From assembly GCF_001270495.1 (NCBI RefSeq), contig NZ_LGUR01000266.1, forward strand, positions 1 to 29,802: a stretch of DNA of 29,802 bases. The letters run 5' to 3'. Numbering within the stretch: position 1 is the stretch's first letter; every line of letters starts with the position of its first letter. Positions 16,084-23,614 of this stretch are shown here, in pieces. Made by a program: the position numbers and the translations under genes. The notes beneath the pieces were generated by a model. It did no database searches and was not told where the DNA came from. It saw only the letters and a list, made by a program, of their open reading frames with translations. This stretch comes from Streptomyces viridochromogenes (lineage in GTDB: Bacteria > Actinomycetota > Actinomycetes > Streptomycetales > Streptomycetaceae).

Positions 16084-17579
16084 CGTGAACTCCCGTCCGT
16101 CCCCGTTGCCCCGTCCGCCCCCTGCACCCGCTGGGCCTGGACGGTGGCGAGCCGCGCCGCGCGGGCGTCGAGGTATGCCGTCAACTCGGCCAGCCCGGTC
16201 CGGCCCTCGGCGAACTGCGCGATCTCGACGAGCGCCGGCAGGTCCTCCGCGTCACGGATGCCGGCGGTCGGCACACGCGCGGACAGCCGGCGTACGTCGA
16301 AGTCCGCGGCGTCGTAGACCGGGTTGAGGTGAACCACACTGGTGCGGCGCTCGGTGTCGAGGCGGGTGCGCCAGACCCGCAGGACCTCGGCGGCGAGTCC
16401 GGGCGGAGCGTTGTCCCAGCCGTCGGAGACGATCACCAGCCGGTCCGGCGACGTCTCCAGCCCGTCGAGCACCCGCTCACCCAGCGGGGTCGGACCCACC
16501 GGGTGCGCCAACAGCGCATCGCCACGCCCGGAGGTCCACAGCCCGCGGTAGTGCCCGGCGAGCACACCGAGCAGATAGTGGCAGGCCAGGGCGACCGCCA
16601 GCGGCCGACGCCGCTTCACGCCCGAACCGTACGACGAGAAGCTGTCGTCCAGTACGGCCGTCACCCGGCCCCATGTCCCGCGGTGCGCGCCGGCCACCCG
16701 CTGGGCGGCCGTGCGCAGCGCGCCGTCCAGCTCCGCGCGCCGTACGACGCGCTCCTCGGCCGGAAGCGAGAGCGCATATCCGGCCAGCCGCGTGAGCGGC
16801 ATCCGGGACAGGTCGGTCTTCACCGCCTCCGCCGCCGCAGGGCCCCGCGCCTGCGCGGCTTCCTGAAGCCGCAGCGCCTCCCCTCGCGTCAACCGCGGCG
16901 CGATCCGCTCCAGGAACACCTTGCGGGGGATGCCGTGCTGGGCCGCGAACCCCTCGGCGACGGTGTAAGGGAGCTCGAACACGGCCGCCTGCTCGAAGTG
17001 AGCGCGACGCCATGTCTCCAGGATCGGGATGTCGTAGCGGGCGCGGCTGAGCGGCGCGAACAGGAACGTGCCGATCTCGCCGTCGCCGGGTACCAGATGC
17101 GCGTGTCGCAGCGCCTGCTTCAGGCCGCTGCGGTACTTGACCGCGTCGAAGGCCAGATCGGGCCGGGCGGACAGCCAGTCGCGCAGCAGAGCGCGGGTTC
17201 GGCGGTTGTTCACCCCGGCGCGGCGCAGCGCGCCGAACAGCCCGTACACGCGCTGCGGTGGCAGGACCGCCAGCCGCCCGGCGATCAGGCGCCCTTCGCT
17301 GCGGCGCTGCTCCACGGTGGCCTCGGCGGCCGTCTCCAGCAGCCGGCGGATGATCAGCGCGGCATTGTGGTCGTTGATGTCGAGAGCGAGCACGCCCGCG
17401 TAGAGGTCACGGTAGTTGCCCAGCATGTACGCGTGCAGGAAGTCCAGGGAGAGCCGCTGAGCACCGGCGTCGGAGTGGAACTCACGCTGCCCGGTCGCGG
17501 TGATCGCGGCATTGACGAACAGCAGCACGTCATCGGCCGCGATCAGATCCCCGAACGACTCCATGCCCCGCCCGCCCAT
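16080..17579 (-). CDS. TROVE-like / von Willebrand factor A domain protein (Ro60/Rsr-like)
   Basis: This is a predicted RNA-binding or scaffold protein of 499 residues. The N-terminal two thirds is an all-helical repeat domain similar to TROVE, the RNA-binding ring of Ro60 and bacterial Rsr: FLHAYMLGNYRDLYAGVLALD, GVNNRRTRALLRDWLS, then FDAVKYRSGLKQALRHAHL, the most TROVE-like stretch. The C-terminal third is a vWA domain with a MIDAS: AVLDDSFSSYG gives DxSxS at Asp311, Ser313 and Ser315, and VSDGWDN gives Asp386. The ATG at 17579 is preferred because a G-rich ribosome site (AGGGGGG) lies 7 bases upstream; an earlier in-frame start at 17621 has none. Ro-type proteins bind misfolded RNA and Y RNAs and assist RNA decay. 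No Y-RNA gene is recognised nearby. It is coupled to the ARPP-like/HTH gene. Confidence 0.75.
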   Translation of the reverse strand: MGGRGMESFGDLIAADDVLLFVNAAITATGQREFHSDAGAQRLSLDFLHAYMLGNYRDLYAGVLALDINDHNAALIIRRLLETAAEATVEQRRSEGRLIAGRLAVLPPQRVYGLFGALRRAGVNNRRTRALLRDWLSARPDLAFDAVKYRSGLKQALRHAHLVPGDGEIGTFLFAPLSRARYDIPILETWRRAHFEQAAVFELPYTVAEGFAAQHGIPRKVFLERIAPRLTRGEALRLQEAAQARGPAAAEAVKTDLSRMPLTRLAGYALSLPAEERVVRRAELDGALRTAAQRVAGAHRGTWGRVTAVLDDSFSSYGSGVKRRRPLAVALACHYLLGVLAGHYRGLWTSGRGDALLAHPVGPTPLGERVLDGLETSPDRLVIVSDGWDNAPPGLAAEVLRVWRTRLDTERRTSVVHLNPVYDAADFDVRRLSARVPTAGIRDAEDLPALVEIAQFAEGRTGLAELTAYLDARAARLATVQAQRVQGADGATGTDGSSR

Positions 17580-17651
17580 GTGTTGCCCCCCTGCCAGAAG
17601 CCGGCCGGGGAATGGAGGCACGAGCTGCGAATCATTGCTTCATAGGCAGGT

Positions 17652-17669
17652 TCCGGAAGTCGCACCGGA
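17652..17669. repeat. Hairpin upstream of the TROVE/vWA gene
   Basis: TCCGG-N8-CCGGA forms a 5-bp stem (one further G-U pair possible), about 73 bases before the preferred start of the vWA gene. Minus-strand TATGAA at 17643-17638 could be a -10 box just downstream. Its role is unknown; it is the only structured element seen in the leader. Confidence 0.3.
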
Positions 17670-17751
17670 GTCCCGCGGCCGGCGTTCGGACGTTAACACG
17701 GTGCCGATCACCGCCTCCACGGGGTTTTCGCAGCCGATGTCCACGACCGGC

Positions 17752-18205
17752 TCATGCCGGGGGAGTGGTGCCGTGACGGCGCTGGCGTCGGCTGTAGGTG
17801 GTGATGGCCTGCCACAGGAGCAGGGTCCGGCGGCCCCAGGCCCGCCAGGCGGCCCAGTCGGCGAACTTGCGCCCGCACACGTCGTCGCGCACCACATCCA
17901 GCGCACCGCGCAGCCCCGACAGGTCCAGGCGCCAACGCCACGCGGTGTCCACCAGTCGAGAGCGGTGATCCACGCCTCGATCTGGACGGCGCGTCCGTGG
18001 ACCGGGGCGTGCCGGTCGTCGGCCAGATCGTCGACCGCGTTCGCCGCGGCCCACAGCGCCCAGCAGGCCGGCCGCAGCGGGCCGGGGGGCGAGCTGGATC
18101 AGCGCGTACTCGGCCGGGTCTCGCCGCGTCCGGCGTCGACAGAACTCGTAGGCCGTCCGCAACGTCGGCTCCTGCACGATCCTGTGCCGCCACGTGGGAA
18201 GGAGA
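17752..18205 (-). pseudogene. Remnant of a squalene/phytoene-synthase-like gene, two frameshifts, C-terminal part missing
   Basis: Translated pieces read as one protein only when the frame is switched twice. Frame A holds EPTLRTAYEFCRRRTRRDPAEYALIQLAP (about 18178-18090). Frame B holds LRPACWALWAAANAVDDLADDRHAP and AVQIEAWITALD (about 18082-17965), with the DDxxDD-type metal-binding acids of trans-isoprenyl transferases. Frame A resumes with VDTAWRWRLDLSGLRGALDVVRDD and FADWAAWRAWGR (about 17955-17820). The first shift lies in a C-run (about 18086-18091), the second near 17960. Likeness ends near 17815 and a stop follows at 17752. Intact relatives have over 100 more residues, so the rest has been lost. 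I recall the family from actinobacterial squalene/phytoene synthase-like proteins. No carotenoid or hopanoid genes lie nearby. Open frames over it on either strand are not genes. Confidence 0.72.
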
Positions 18206-18347
18206 GCGGGCCCATGTCCACCACCCCCGTCCCTGGGCGGAGCAACTTCACCGTGGCCAGAGGGAATACGTGGTGCGGGCACGTCCGGCACAACGAACAT
18301 ATCCGGCACGGGTCGCGGATCTTCAGGGGGTACCCCGTACTCCGGCC
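18206..18347. other. Gap between the synthase remnant and the coiled-coil gene
   Basis: I see no gene, clear promoter or strong hairpin in these 142 bases. The stretch is probably the decayed upstream region of the synthase remnant; the stop of the coiled-coil gene follows at 18348. Confidence 0.4.
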
Positions 18348-19277
18348 CTACCCGTCGGATCCGGCCAGGCGTTCCACCTCGTCGGCCGTCGCGCGCGCCG
18401 CCTGCTCGGCCCGGGCCAGGGCGTCTGCGGCCGTCCGAAGTCGGTCCTCGGCTTCCTGCTGTTCCCGGTCGGCCCGCTGCAGCTCCTCACGCGCCTGCTG
18501 TAGCTGCTGCTCGGCTGCCGTCTCCCGCTCACGGGCCCGGTCGTGTCGGTGGCGCGCCCGTCGCAACGCCGCGTCGGCGCCCGCCTGCTCCGTACGTTGA
18601 TCGCGCAGGTGCCGCTCGGCCTCCTTGGCCGCCTTGCGAGCCTGGGCGAGTTCCTCCTGCCGCTTGCGGCGCCGCCGGTCGGCCAGGTCGTTCTTCGCCG
18701 GCGTCCCCGACGAAGGTGCAGCTGCGCGTCTCCGCGGCTTGTGCGGGGTGCCGCCCGCCGGGGCGGTGCCGGAGGGGAAGGCCGACGGCGGGGTGAGCGC
18801 GTTCTCCAGACGGCCCGTGGCCCAGTGGCCGGCCGCGTCCTGATCGGCGAGCACGGCCCGCAAGGTCGATTCGAGGTCCTGCCGCGCCGCGTCCGACAGA
18901 CGGTGCCCGGCCGCACGAGCCAGCTCGGCCGCCTGCCGGGACAGCGCGGAGACGATACTCCGGCGCTGCTCGGACAGCTCTTTGATGCCCTCGGCATCCA
19001 GGGTTCGATACGCCTCGCGCAGCGCCCGGCCCAACTCCAGAAAGCGCCCGCTCTCCTCCGGTTGGGAACGCAGCAGCAGGTTCGCCGCCCAGGCAGCGAG
19101 CGTGGGGCGGCGGGCCGCCTGGATCAGCCGGGCCTCCTCCACCTGGCCGGACGTCTCGGCCGCGGCGGCAAGCTCGTTGCGCCGGGCGACGAAGTCGGGC
19201 GGGGGCGTGGTGTAGAGCTCGTCGAGTACGTCCTCCACGTCGGAGGCCGCATCGGTCCGCCCGTGCTTACGCGCCAT
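18348..19277 (-). CDS. Coiled-coil protein of unknown function
   Basis: This 309-residue cytoplasmic protein has no membrane segment. The N-terminal part (VEDVLDELYTTPPPDFVARRNELAAAA, then RRPTLAAWAANLLLRSQPEE) is a helical domain seen in actinobacterial proteins of unknown function. A Pro/Ala/Lys-rich linker with PHKPRRRAAAPSSG lies near residues 190-215. From about 220 to the end it is an unbroken Ala/Arg/Glu/Gln-rich stretch (RKRQEELAQARKAAKEAER, QLQQAREELQRADREQQ), a long coiled coil. The ATG at 19277 is preferred over the upstream GTG at 19403, which would add a non-conserved-looking, Pro-rich leader; the GAGG before 19277 is close (3 bases). The linker looks basic enough for nucleic-acid contact, but that is a guess. 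Function unknown. Confidence 0.78.
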   Translation of the reverse strand: MARKHGRTDAASDVEDVLDELYTTPPPDFVARRNELAAAAETSGQVEEARLIQAARRPTLAAWAANLLLRSQPEESGRFLELGRALREAYRTLDAEGIKELSEQRRSIVSALSRQAAELARAAGHRLSDAARQDLESTLRAVLADQDAAGHWATGRLENALTPPSAFPSGTAPAGGTPHKPRRRAAAPSSGTPAKNDLADRRRRKRQEELAQARKAAKEAERHLRDQRTEQAGADAALRRARHRHDRARERETAAEQQLQQAREELQRADREQQEAEDRLRTAADALARAEQAARATADEVERLAGSDG

Positions 19278-19455
19278 GATCCTCAGACTCCACCGAACGG
19301 GACCGTCCCGCATGTCGGGTCTCAGAGGCGCGGCCACGAGCCCGAGAGGGAGCACCGGCGGCGCTCGGACCTCGCTACCTGAGGGTGAAGGGCGCACGAC
19401 CATCCGGACGCCGCCCGCGCGGCGCGCGTCCGGCCCCGCCGCGCGTGGTGTGCCC

Positions 19456-19480
19456 TGAGCTGTCAGGACGGCTCAGCTCA
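19456..19480 (+). promoter_or_regulatory. Inverted repeat before the VOC gene
   Basis: TGAGCTG-N11-CAGCTCA is a perfect 7-bp inverted repeat ending a few bases before the ribosome site AAGGAG of the gene at 19502. It may be an operator or, in the RNA, a hairpin that affects initiation. No regulator gene adjoins it. Confidence 0.45.
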
Positions 19481-19501
19481 CCCGCGAAGGAGACACACGG
19501 A

Positions 19502-19894
19502 ATGCTCGGACAATCGCAGGCGTTCAGCGGCTTCTCGGTCGACGACCTCGGCGAGGCCCGCCGGTTCTACGGTGAGGTCCTCGGCCTCGATGTGGAGGAG
19601 ACCGGACAGGGAGACATGCGGATGCTGACCCTCAAGCTCGGCAGCGGCGCCCGTGTCTTCATCTACCCCAAGGAGAATCACACCCCTGCGACGTTCACGA
19701 TTCTCAACTTCCCCGTCGACGACATCGAGGCCGCCGTGGGCGACCTGGAGCGGCGCGGCGTGACCCTGGTGCGCTACCCCGGATTCGACCACGACGAGAA
19801 GGGCATCGTCCGCGTCGGCAACGGCGGCCCTGAGGCGATCGCGTGGTTCACCGACCCCGCCGGAAACGTGCTCGCCGTGCTCCAGGAGAACTGA
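19502..19894 (+). CDS. VOC (glyoxalase/bleomycin-resistance fold) protein
   Basis: This is a small cytoplasmic protein of 130 residues with two beta-alpha-beta-beta-beta modules of the vicinal oxygen chelate fold. Module 1 has [24 protein letters not shown] and [17 protein letters not shown]. Module 2 has [24 protein letters not shown] and [17 protein letters not shown], the standard C-terminal signature. The metal ligands of glyoxalase I are not obvious, so an enzyme activity cannot be assigned; many such proteins bind small molecules or antibiotics. The ATG at 19502 has AAGGAG 9 bases upstream. It stands alone, divergent from the coiled-coil gene. Confidence 0.85.
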   Translation: MLGQSQAFSGFSVDDLGEARRFYGEVLGLDVEETGQGDMRMLTLKLGSGARVFIYPKENHTPATFTILNFPVDDIEAAVGDLERRGVTLVRYPGFDHDEKGIVRVGNGGPEAIAWFTDPAGNVLAVLQEN

Positions 19895-20205
19895 CCGACC
19901 GCGCCGCGCGCAGAGCGGCTGTGCCTCCCGCCGATCCCCGCTCCCTGCCAAACCCTGGCCGACGACCCGTGCTCCCGTCCGGGTGCGGGTCGGTCTGCGT
20001 TAAGCCGCGGGCAGGTCCTGGCCCGAGCAGCAGCGGACGGTGGGCCGGGCGCTGCGGGGTGGGGCGCTGCGGGGTGGGTTATCGTCGCTGCGGGGCGAGG
20101 GCCGGGGCGGTGAAGGGGCAGAAGCAGCGTTGCTCACAGGTTCGTCCCGTAACGTCGCGCATGGAGACGTCAGATGCCATGGGTGTCCACTGTGAGGAGG
20201 CGGCG
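19895..20205. other. Intergenic region with tandem 15-bp repeats
   Basis: These 311 bases lie between the VOC gene and the preferred start of the secreted phosphodiesterase-like enzyme. They hold the tandem repeat at 20048-20077 and no gene that I can support. An ATG at 20161 in the frame of the enzyme is a possible earlier start. Confidence 0.5.
20048..20077 (+). repeat. Two exact tandem copies of a 15-bp unit
   Basis: GGCGCTGCGGGGTGG occurs twice head to tail (20048-20062 and 20063-20077), and a 9-base partial copy (GCTGCGGGG) follows at 20087-20095. They lie about 130-160 bases before the secreted enzyme's start, where a regulator could bind repeated sites. The sequence matches no regulator site that I know. 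Confidence 0.7.
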
Positions 20206-21138
20206 GTGCTCGGACGGGGTGGGCTCGGACGGAACACATGGTTGCTCGCAGTCGCCGCGGTCGCGGCCTGCCTGCTGCTCGTCGGCCCGAGTGCACCCAG
20301 CGGTGCCGTCCTCGGCAGGTCGGCGCCCGTCGAAGCCGTCAGGGACGTCGTACCGAACCGGGTCATGACGTGGAACATCTGCAACCCCTGCGAGGGGAAC
20401 AACGTCGGCCGGGCGGCGGAGATCGCCGCGTATGCGCCCCAGGTCATCGGCCTTCAGGAAGCGTGCGTGCGTGACGTCGAGAGGATCCGGGAGTATCTGC
20501 AGAGCCTCCACGGGCTCGTCTACCACGTCGAGTACGGGACGGTTCTGCAGAGTTGGGGCCGCTGCGGGGGAGCGCCGTGGAATCCGGGGGGCTACGGCCA
20601 GGCGATCCTCTCGGCGGCACCGATGACAGACCGCGTCAACGTGGAGTACCCCGACGGCGGATCCGAAGACCGTGGGTACATGGCAGTCACCACCAGGGTG
20701 GGCGGACAGTCCGTCCGGGTCTTCAACACACACCTCGCCCAGCGACGCCAAGAGGAGGTCCGGGCCAAGCAGACCGGCGTACTCGCCGCAGCCGTGGCCC
20801 GGCACGACCGCGCGATCGTTCTCGGCGATTTCAACGCCGTGCCGGACGCCCCCGAACTCGCCCGGGTATGGGCGTTGGCCGCTGATACGGACCCCCAGTG
20901 CCGCCCCTCCTCAACCGGCAGCTGCGAGACGACCACCGACTGGCACAGCAAGTTCGACTACGTCTTCCTGCGCGGTATCGCCCCGCTCGAGCACGGCGTG
21001 CAGCCCAGCCCGTACTCGGACCACGACATACTGCACACCGACCTGGCCCCGACGTGCGGCACCTCCGCGGCCGCCGGCACCTCGCAGCCGAGGACATCCG
21101 GCCGCGGCGTGGGCGCCAAGGCCTGTCCGGACGCATGA
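20206..21138 (+). CDS. Secreted endonuclease/exonuclease/phosphatase-family enzyme
   Basis: This is a predicted exported metal-dependent phosphodiesterase of about 310 residues. A signal peptide covers about residues 1-35 (GRNTWLLAVAAVAACLLLVG). Fold landmarks in order are VMTWNIC, VIGLQEAC with the metal-binding Glu, YGQAILSAAP, VFNTHLA, AIVLGDFNAVPD with the Asp/Asn pair, KFDYVFLRG, and SDHDILHTDL with the catalytic Asp-His. All the key residues of the DNase I-like fold are present, so it should be active on a phosphodiester or phosphomonoester (nucleic acid, sphingomyelin or inositol phosphates are possible). Paired cysteines (NICNPC, RCGG, CRPSSTGSC) suit an exported protein. The GTG at 20206 has GAGGAGG 5 bases before it and is preferred to ATG 20161 or 20179, which would add a short leader. 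Confidence 0.87.
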   Translation: MLGRGGLGRNTWLLAVAAVAACLLLVGPSAPSGAVLGRSAPVEAVRDVVPNRVMTWNICNPCEGNNVGRAAEIAAYAPQVIGLQEACVRDVERIREYLQSLHGLVYHVEYGTVLQSWGRCGGAPWNPGGYGQAILSAAPMTDRVNVEYPDGGSEDRGYMAVTTRVGGQSVRVFNTHLAQRRQEEVRAKQTGVLAAAVARHDRAIVLGDFNAVPDAPELARVWALAADTDPQCRPSSTGSCETTTDWHSKFDYVFLRGIAPLEHGVQPSPYSDHDILHTDLAPTCGTSAAAGTSQPRTSGRGVGAKACPDA

Positions 21139-21341
21139 CGAGCCCGCGGTGGCCGCAGGCTCACCGCGCAGATGCCACCCCGCCCCACGGTCGGGCTTCG
21201 CGCTGATCGCGACTCGTGGCGCCTCGGCGAGCCGAGCGGGCGCACTCGGGGTGGCGCAAAAGGGCTGGAACATGGTCAACCCGTTCCGCGGAGCGGGATA
21301 CTGGTGCCTTCTCGCGACGTGGCGATCAGGGGAGCGGCTTG

Positions 21342-22772
21342 GTGAACTCTGCGGGTGGAACGGGCGGAGCAGGTGGTCGTTACGTGGGGCGCTGGGGTGG
21401 GCGGCACGCGGTCGTGGTGGGCGGGAGTCTCGCGGGGATGCTCGCGGCGCACGTGCTGGCGGGGCACGCCGACCGGGTGACCGTGGTGGAGCGCGACCGG
21501 TTCCCGGACGGGCCGAGGGCGCGGCCCGGCGTACCGCAGGGCCGGCATCCCCATGTCCTGCTGGAGGGTGGGCAGGTGGCGGTGGAGTCGCTGCTGCCGG
21601 GCTTCCTGGCGGAGCTGCGGGCGGCGGGGGCGCCCAGGGTGGGCATGCCGTCGGACTTGGTGCTGTGGCAGAACGGCCGCTGGTTCCGCCGACTGCCCGC
21701 GACGACGCACATCTACACCGGTTCCCGCGCCCAGCTCGAGGAACTGGTCCGCCGGAGGGTCCTGGCCAACCCGGTGATCAGTGTGACGGAGGGGACGGAT
21801 GTCGTAGGGCTCCTCGGTGACGCCTCACGCGTGCGGGGCGTGGTGCTGCGGGACCGTTCCTCAGACGTGCGCGGGGAACAGCAGGCCGTCGAGGCCGACC
21901 TGGTGGTCGACGCCTCCGGCAGCGGAACGAAGGCACCGCAGTGGCTCACGGCGATCGGGGCCGCGGTACCGCACGAGGAGACCATCGACACGGGGCTCGC
22001 GTACGCCTCGCGCGTCTACCGCGGCAGGGACGGCGTCCTCGGCGGCGACACAGCCGGCTACTACGTCTACCCGAGCCCCGATCAGGTCCACGCCGGCGGC
22101 GCTCTGCCACTGGAGGACGGCAGCCACCTGGTCATCGTCTCCGGGCTGCGCGGTGACGAACCGCCCACGGACGACGACGAGTTCGTGACGTACACCAAGA
22201 GGCTGCCGCACCCGCTCCTGCACCGGTGGCTGGACGAGGCCGAGCCGCTCACTCCGGCGTTCGGCTACCGGCGGACCGCCAATGTCCGCCGCCGCTACGA
22301 CCTGCCCGGCAGCTGCCCGGCCGGATTCGTCGCCACCGGTGACGCCCTGTGCACCTTCAACCCGATCTACGGGCAGGGCATGGCCGTCGCCGCGATGAGC
22401 GCGGTCGCTCTGCGCGACGCACTGGCCGACCCACGCCGGACCCCTACGACACGGCGCGTGCAGCGGGCCGTCCTCGCGGCGTCCCGGCAGGCCTGGGACA
22501 TCTCCGCCGGGGCGGACCGCAAGATGCCGGGCGCGACCGGCAGTGCGGTGGCCGGCGGGCCCGCGGACCGCGTTGCCGACTGGTACCTGCAACGCGTCCA
22601 GGAGTGCGCCCCCGGCGACCCTGTCGTAGGGCGCGCCTTCCGCTCCGTACTGACCCTCGCCGCACCCGTCACCGCCCTTTTCGCCCCGCCCGTGGCCCGG
22701 GCCGTCCTCTTCCAGCCGCCGGGAACGACCCCTGCCGAGCCGCCGGCGACCCCCGAGGAACCGGGGGCCTGA
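21342..22772 (+). CDS. FAD-dependent oxidoreductase (group A monooxygenase/geranylgeranyl-reductase-like)
   Basis: This is a cytoplasmic flavoenzyme of 476 residues. The N-terminal dinucleotide fold is AVVVGGSLAGMLAAHVLAGHA ending in the acidic VVERDRFP. PGVPQGRHPHVLLEGGQ is a conserved loop of this actinobacterial group. DLVVDASGSGTKAPQWL is the second FAD contact, and GFVATGDALCTFNPIYGQGM gives the GD motif that binds the flavin ribityl/pyrophosphate. The GTG at 21342 has GGGGAG 7 bases before it; the open frame to 21216 lacks a comparable site. The group is related to aromatic hydroxylases, flavin halogenases and geranylgeranyl reductases, and the substrate is unknown. The C-terminal tail is Pro/Glu-rich. 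It stands alone, convergent with the small membrane gene. Confidence 0.85.
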   Translation: MNSAGGTGGAGGRYVGRWGGRHAVVVGGSLAGMLAAHVLAGHADRVTVVERDRFPDGPRARPGVPQGRHPHVLLEGGQVAVESLLPGFLAELRAAGAPRVGMPSDLVLWQNGRWFRRLPATTHIYTGSRAQLEELVRRRVLANPVISVTEGTDVVGLLGDASRVRGVVLRDRSSDVRGEQQAVEADLVVDASGSGTKAPQWLTAIGAAVPHEETIDTGLAYASRVYRGRDGVLGGDTAGYYVYPSPDQVHAGGALPLEDGSHLVIVSGLRGDEPPTDDDEFVTYTKRLPHPLLHRWLDEAEPLTPAFGYRRTANVRRRYDLPGSCPAGFVATGDALCTFNPIYGQGMAVAAMSAVALRDALADPRRTPTTRRVQRAVLAASRQAWDISAGADRKMPGATGSAVAGGPADRVADWYLQRVQECAPGDPVVGRAFRSVLTLAAPVTALFAPPVARAVLFQPPGTTPAEPPATPEEPGA

Positions 22773-22863
22773 CCGGGGCCGAGTTCGGTCATGGCGGGTT
22801 CTCGGCGCCGTTCCCCTCAGGCTCAGGAAACGGAAGCCCCCACCGTCCCGACGAGTCGGACGG

Positions 22864-23421
22864 CTACGGTCCGCCGTGGTGTGCCGTGGCCTCCGCGACC
22901 TTCTTGAGCGCCGACGTCGTGGCAGGGTCACCGACCTTGGCGGGTTGATCGTGCCTGCCGCTGTCCGGGCGATCGTGCTGGAAGTGGGAGGGGGCCAGCC
23001 TGCCACCGGGCCCGTGGGACTCCGACAGGGCGTCGGCGGTTCCAGCGGGGGCATCGCCGGACCCGACGACACCCGGCCGGCCGTGGGCCCGCGCCATGTC
23101 GTCCTGCGCGATGTCGGCTTCGGTCCTGTCGTCTTGGGCCGTCTCCCCTCGCGCGCCCTGCTGGGGGCGCGGCTGGGTCAGCCAGGCGACGGCCGCGCCG
23201 GTGAGAGCCAGGGGCCATTCGACCACGCCGGCCACGCCGAGCACCCCGGCTCCGGTGTAGACCGCGATCCGCCGCCCGCGTGGCGAGACCGCTCCAAGCC
23301 GATCCAGCGCACCGTCGGCGGCCCTGCTCACCTGCTCCGCTCCGGGCAGGCGGCGGAGCCCGGAGCCAAGGATCCGCAACGGCTGAGGAAGATCCGAGGA
23401 ATCCGTACTGATCCGACTCAC
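22864..23421 (-). CDS. Small membrane protein of unknown function
   Basis: This is a 185-residue protein. Residues 1-50 are amphipathic (PQPLRILGSGLRRLPGAEQV) and a hydrophobic hairpin spans about 52-85 (IAVYTGAGVLGVAGVVEWPLALTGAAVAWL). A long hydrophilic, Gly/Asp/His-rich C-terminal half follows, probably disordered. The GTG at 23421 has GGAGGGAG 6-7 bases upstream, and codon use matches neighbouring genes, so it is likely real although no family is recognised. It is divergent from the gene at 23615 and shares about 190 bases of promoter region with it. Confidence 0.68.
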   Translation of the reverse strand: MSRISTDSSDLPQPLRILGSGLRRLPGAEQVSRAADGALDRLGAVSPRGRRIAVYTGAGVLGVAGVVEWPLALTGAAVAWLTQPRPQQGARGETAQDDRTEADIAQDDMARAHGRPGVVGSGDAPAGTADALSESHGPGGRLAPSHFQHDRPDSGRHDQPAKVGDPATTSALKKVAEATAHHGGP

Positions 23422-23552
23422 TGTGCACTCCCTCCGCGCGTCATCAACGGTTCCAAGTCCGAGTTTCCCCTGTTATGTCACATATGCGGCGTTCGACAGG
23501 TGTGGGTGTCGGGGCAGCTCAGGGGGGAGGGTGAGAGGTCTTGGCCCGCACA

Positions 23553-23568
23553 CTTGAACGCGTTCAAG
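23553..23568. promoter_or_regulatory. Perfect 16-bp palindrome, LacI-type operator candidate
   Basis: CTTGAACGCGTTCAAG is a perfect palindrome with a central CG, as in operators of LacI/GalR regulators. It lies 46 bases before the ATG at 23615 and about 130 bases upstream of the divergent small membrane gene. A perfect 16-base palindrome containing TTGAA/TTCAA is rare by chance in DNA of this base composition. No LacI-family gene is in the window. Confidence 0.6.
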
Positions 23569-23614
23569 CCGGCTCGCGGGGGCGTTGTCAGTGGCGACGG
23601 ATACGGTGCTCCGC

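Noticed and set aside
17708..18309. Two overlapping minus-strand open frames read as intact small proteins
   Set aside because: Each contains only part of one squalene/phytoene-synthase-like sequence and joins noise at the frameshifts, so the region is better explained as one pseudogene.
22773..22863. Hairpin between the FAD oxidoreductase and small membrane genes
   Set aside because: Short inverted words such as CCGA/TCGG and GACCG/CGGTC occur, but none gives a stem strong enough to call a terminator.
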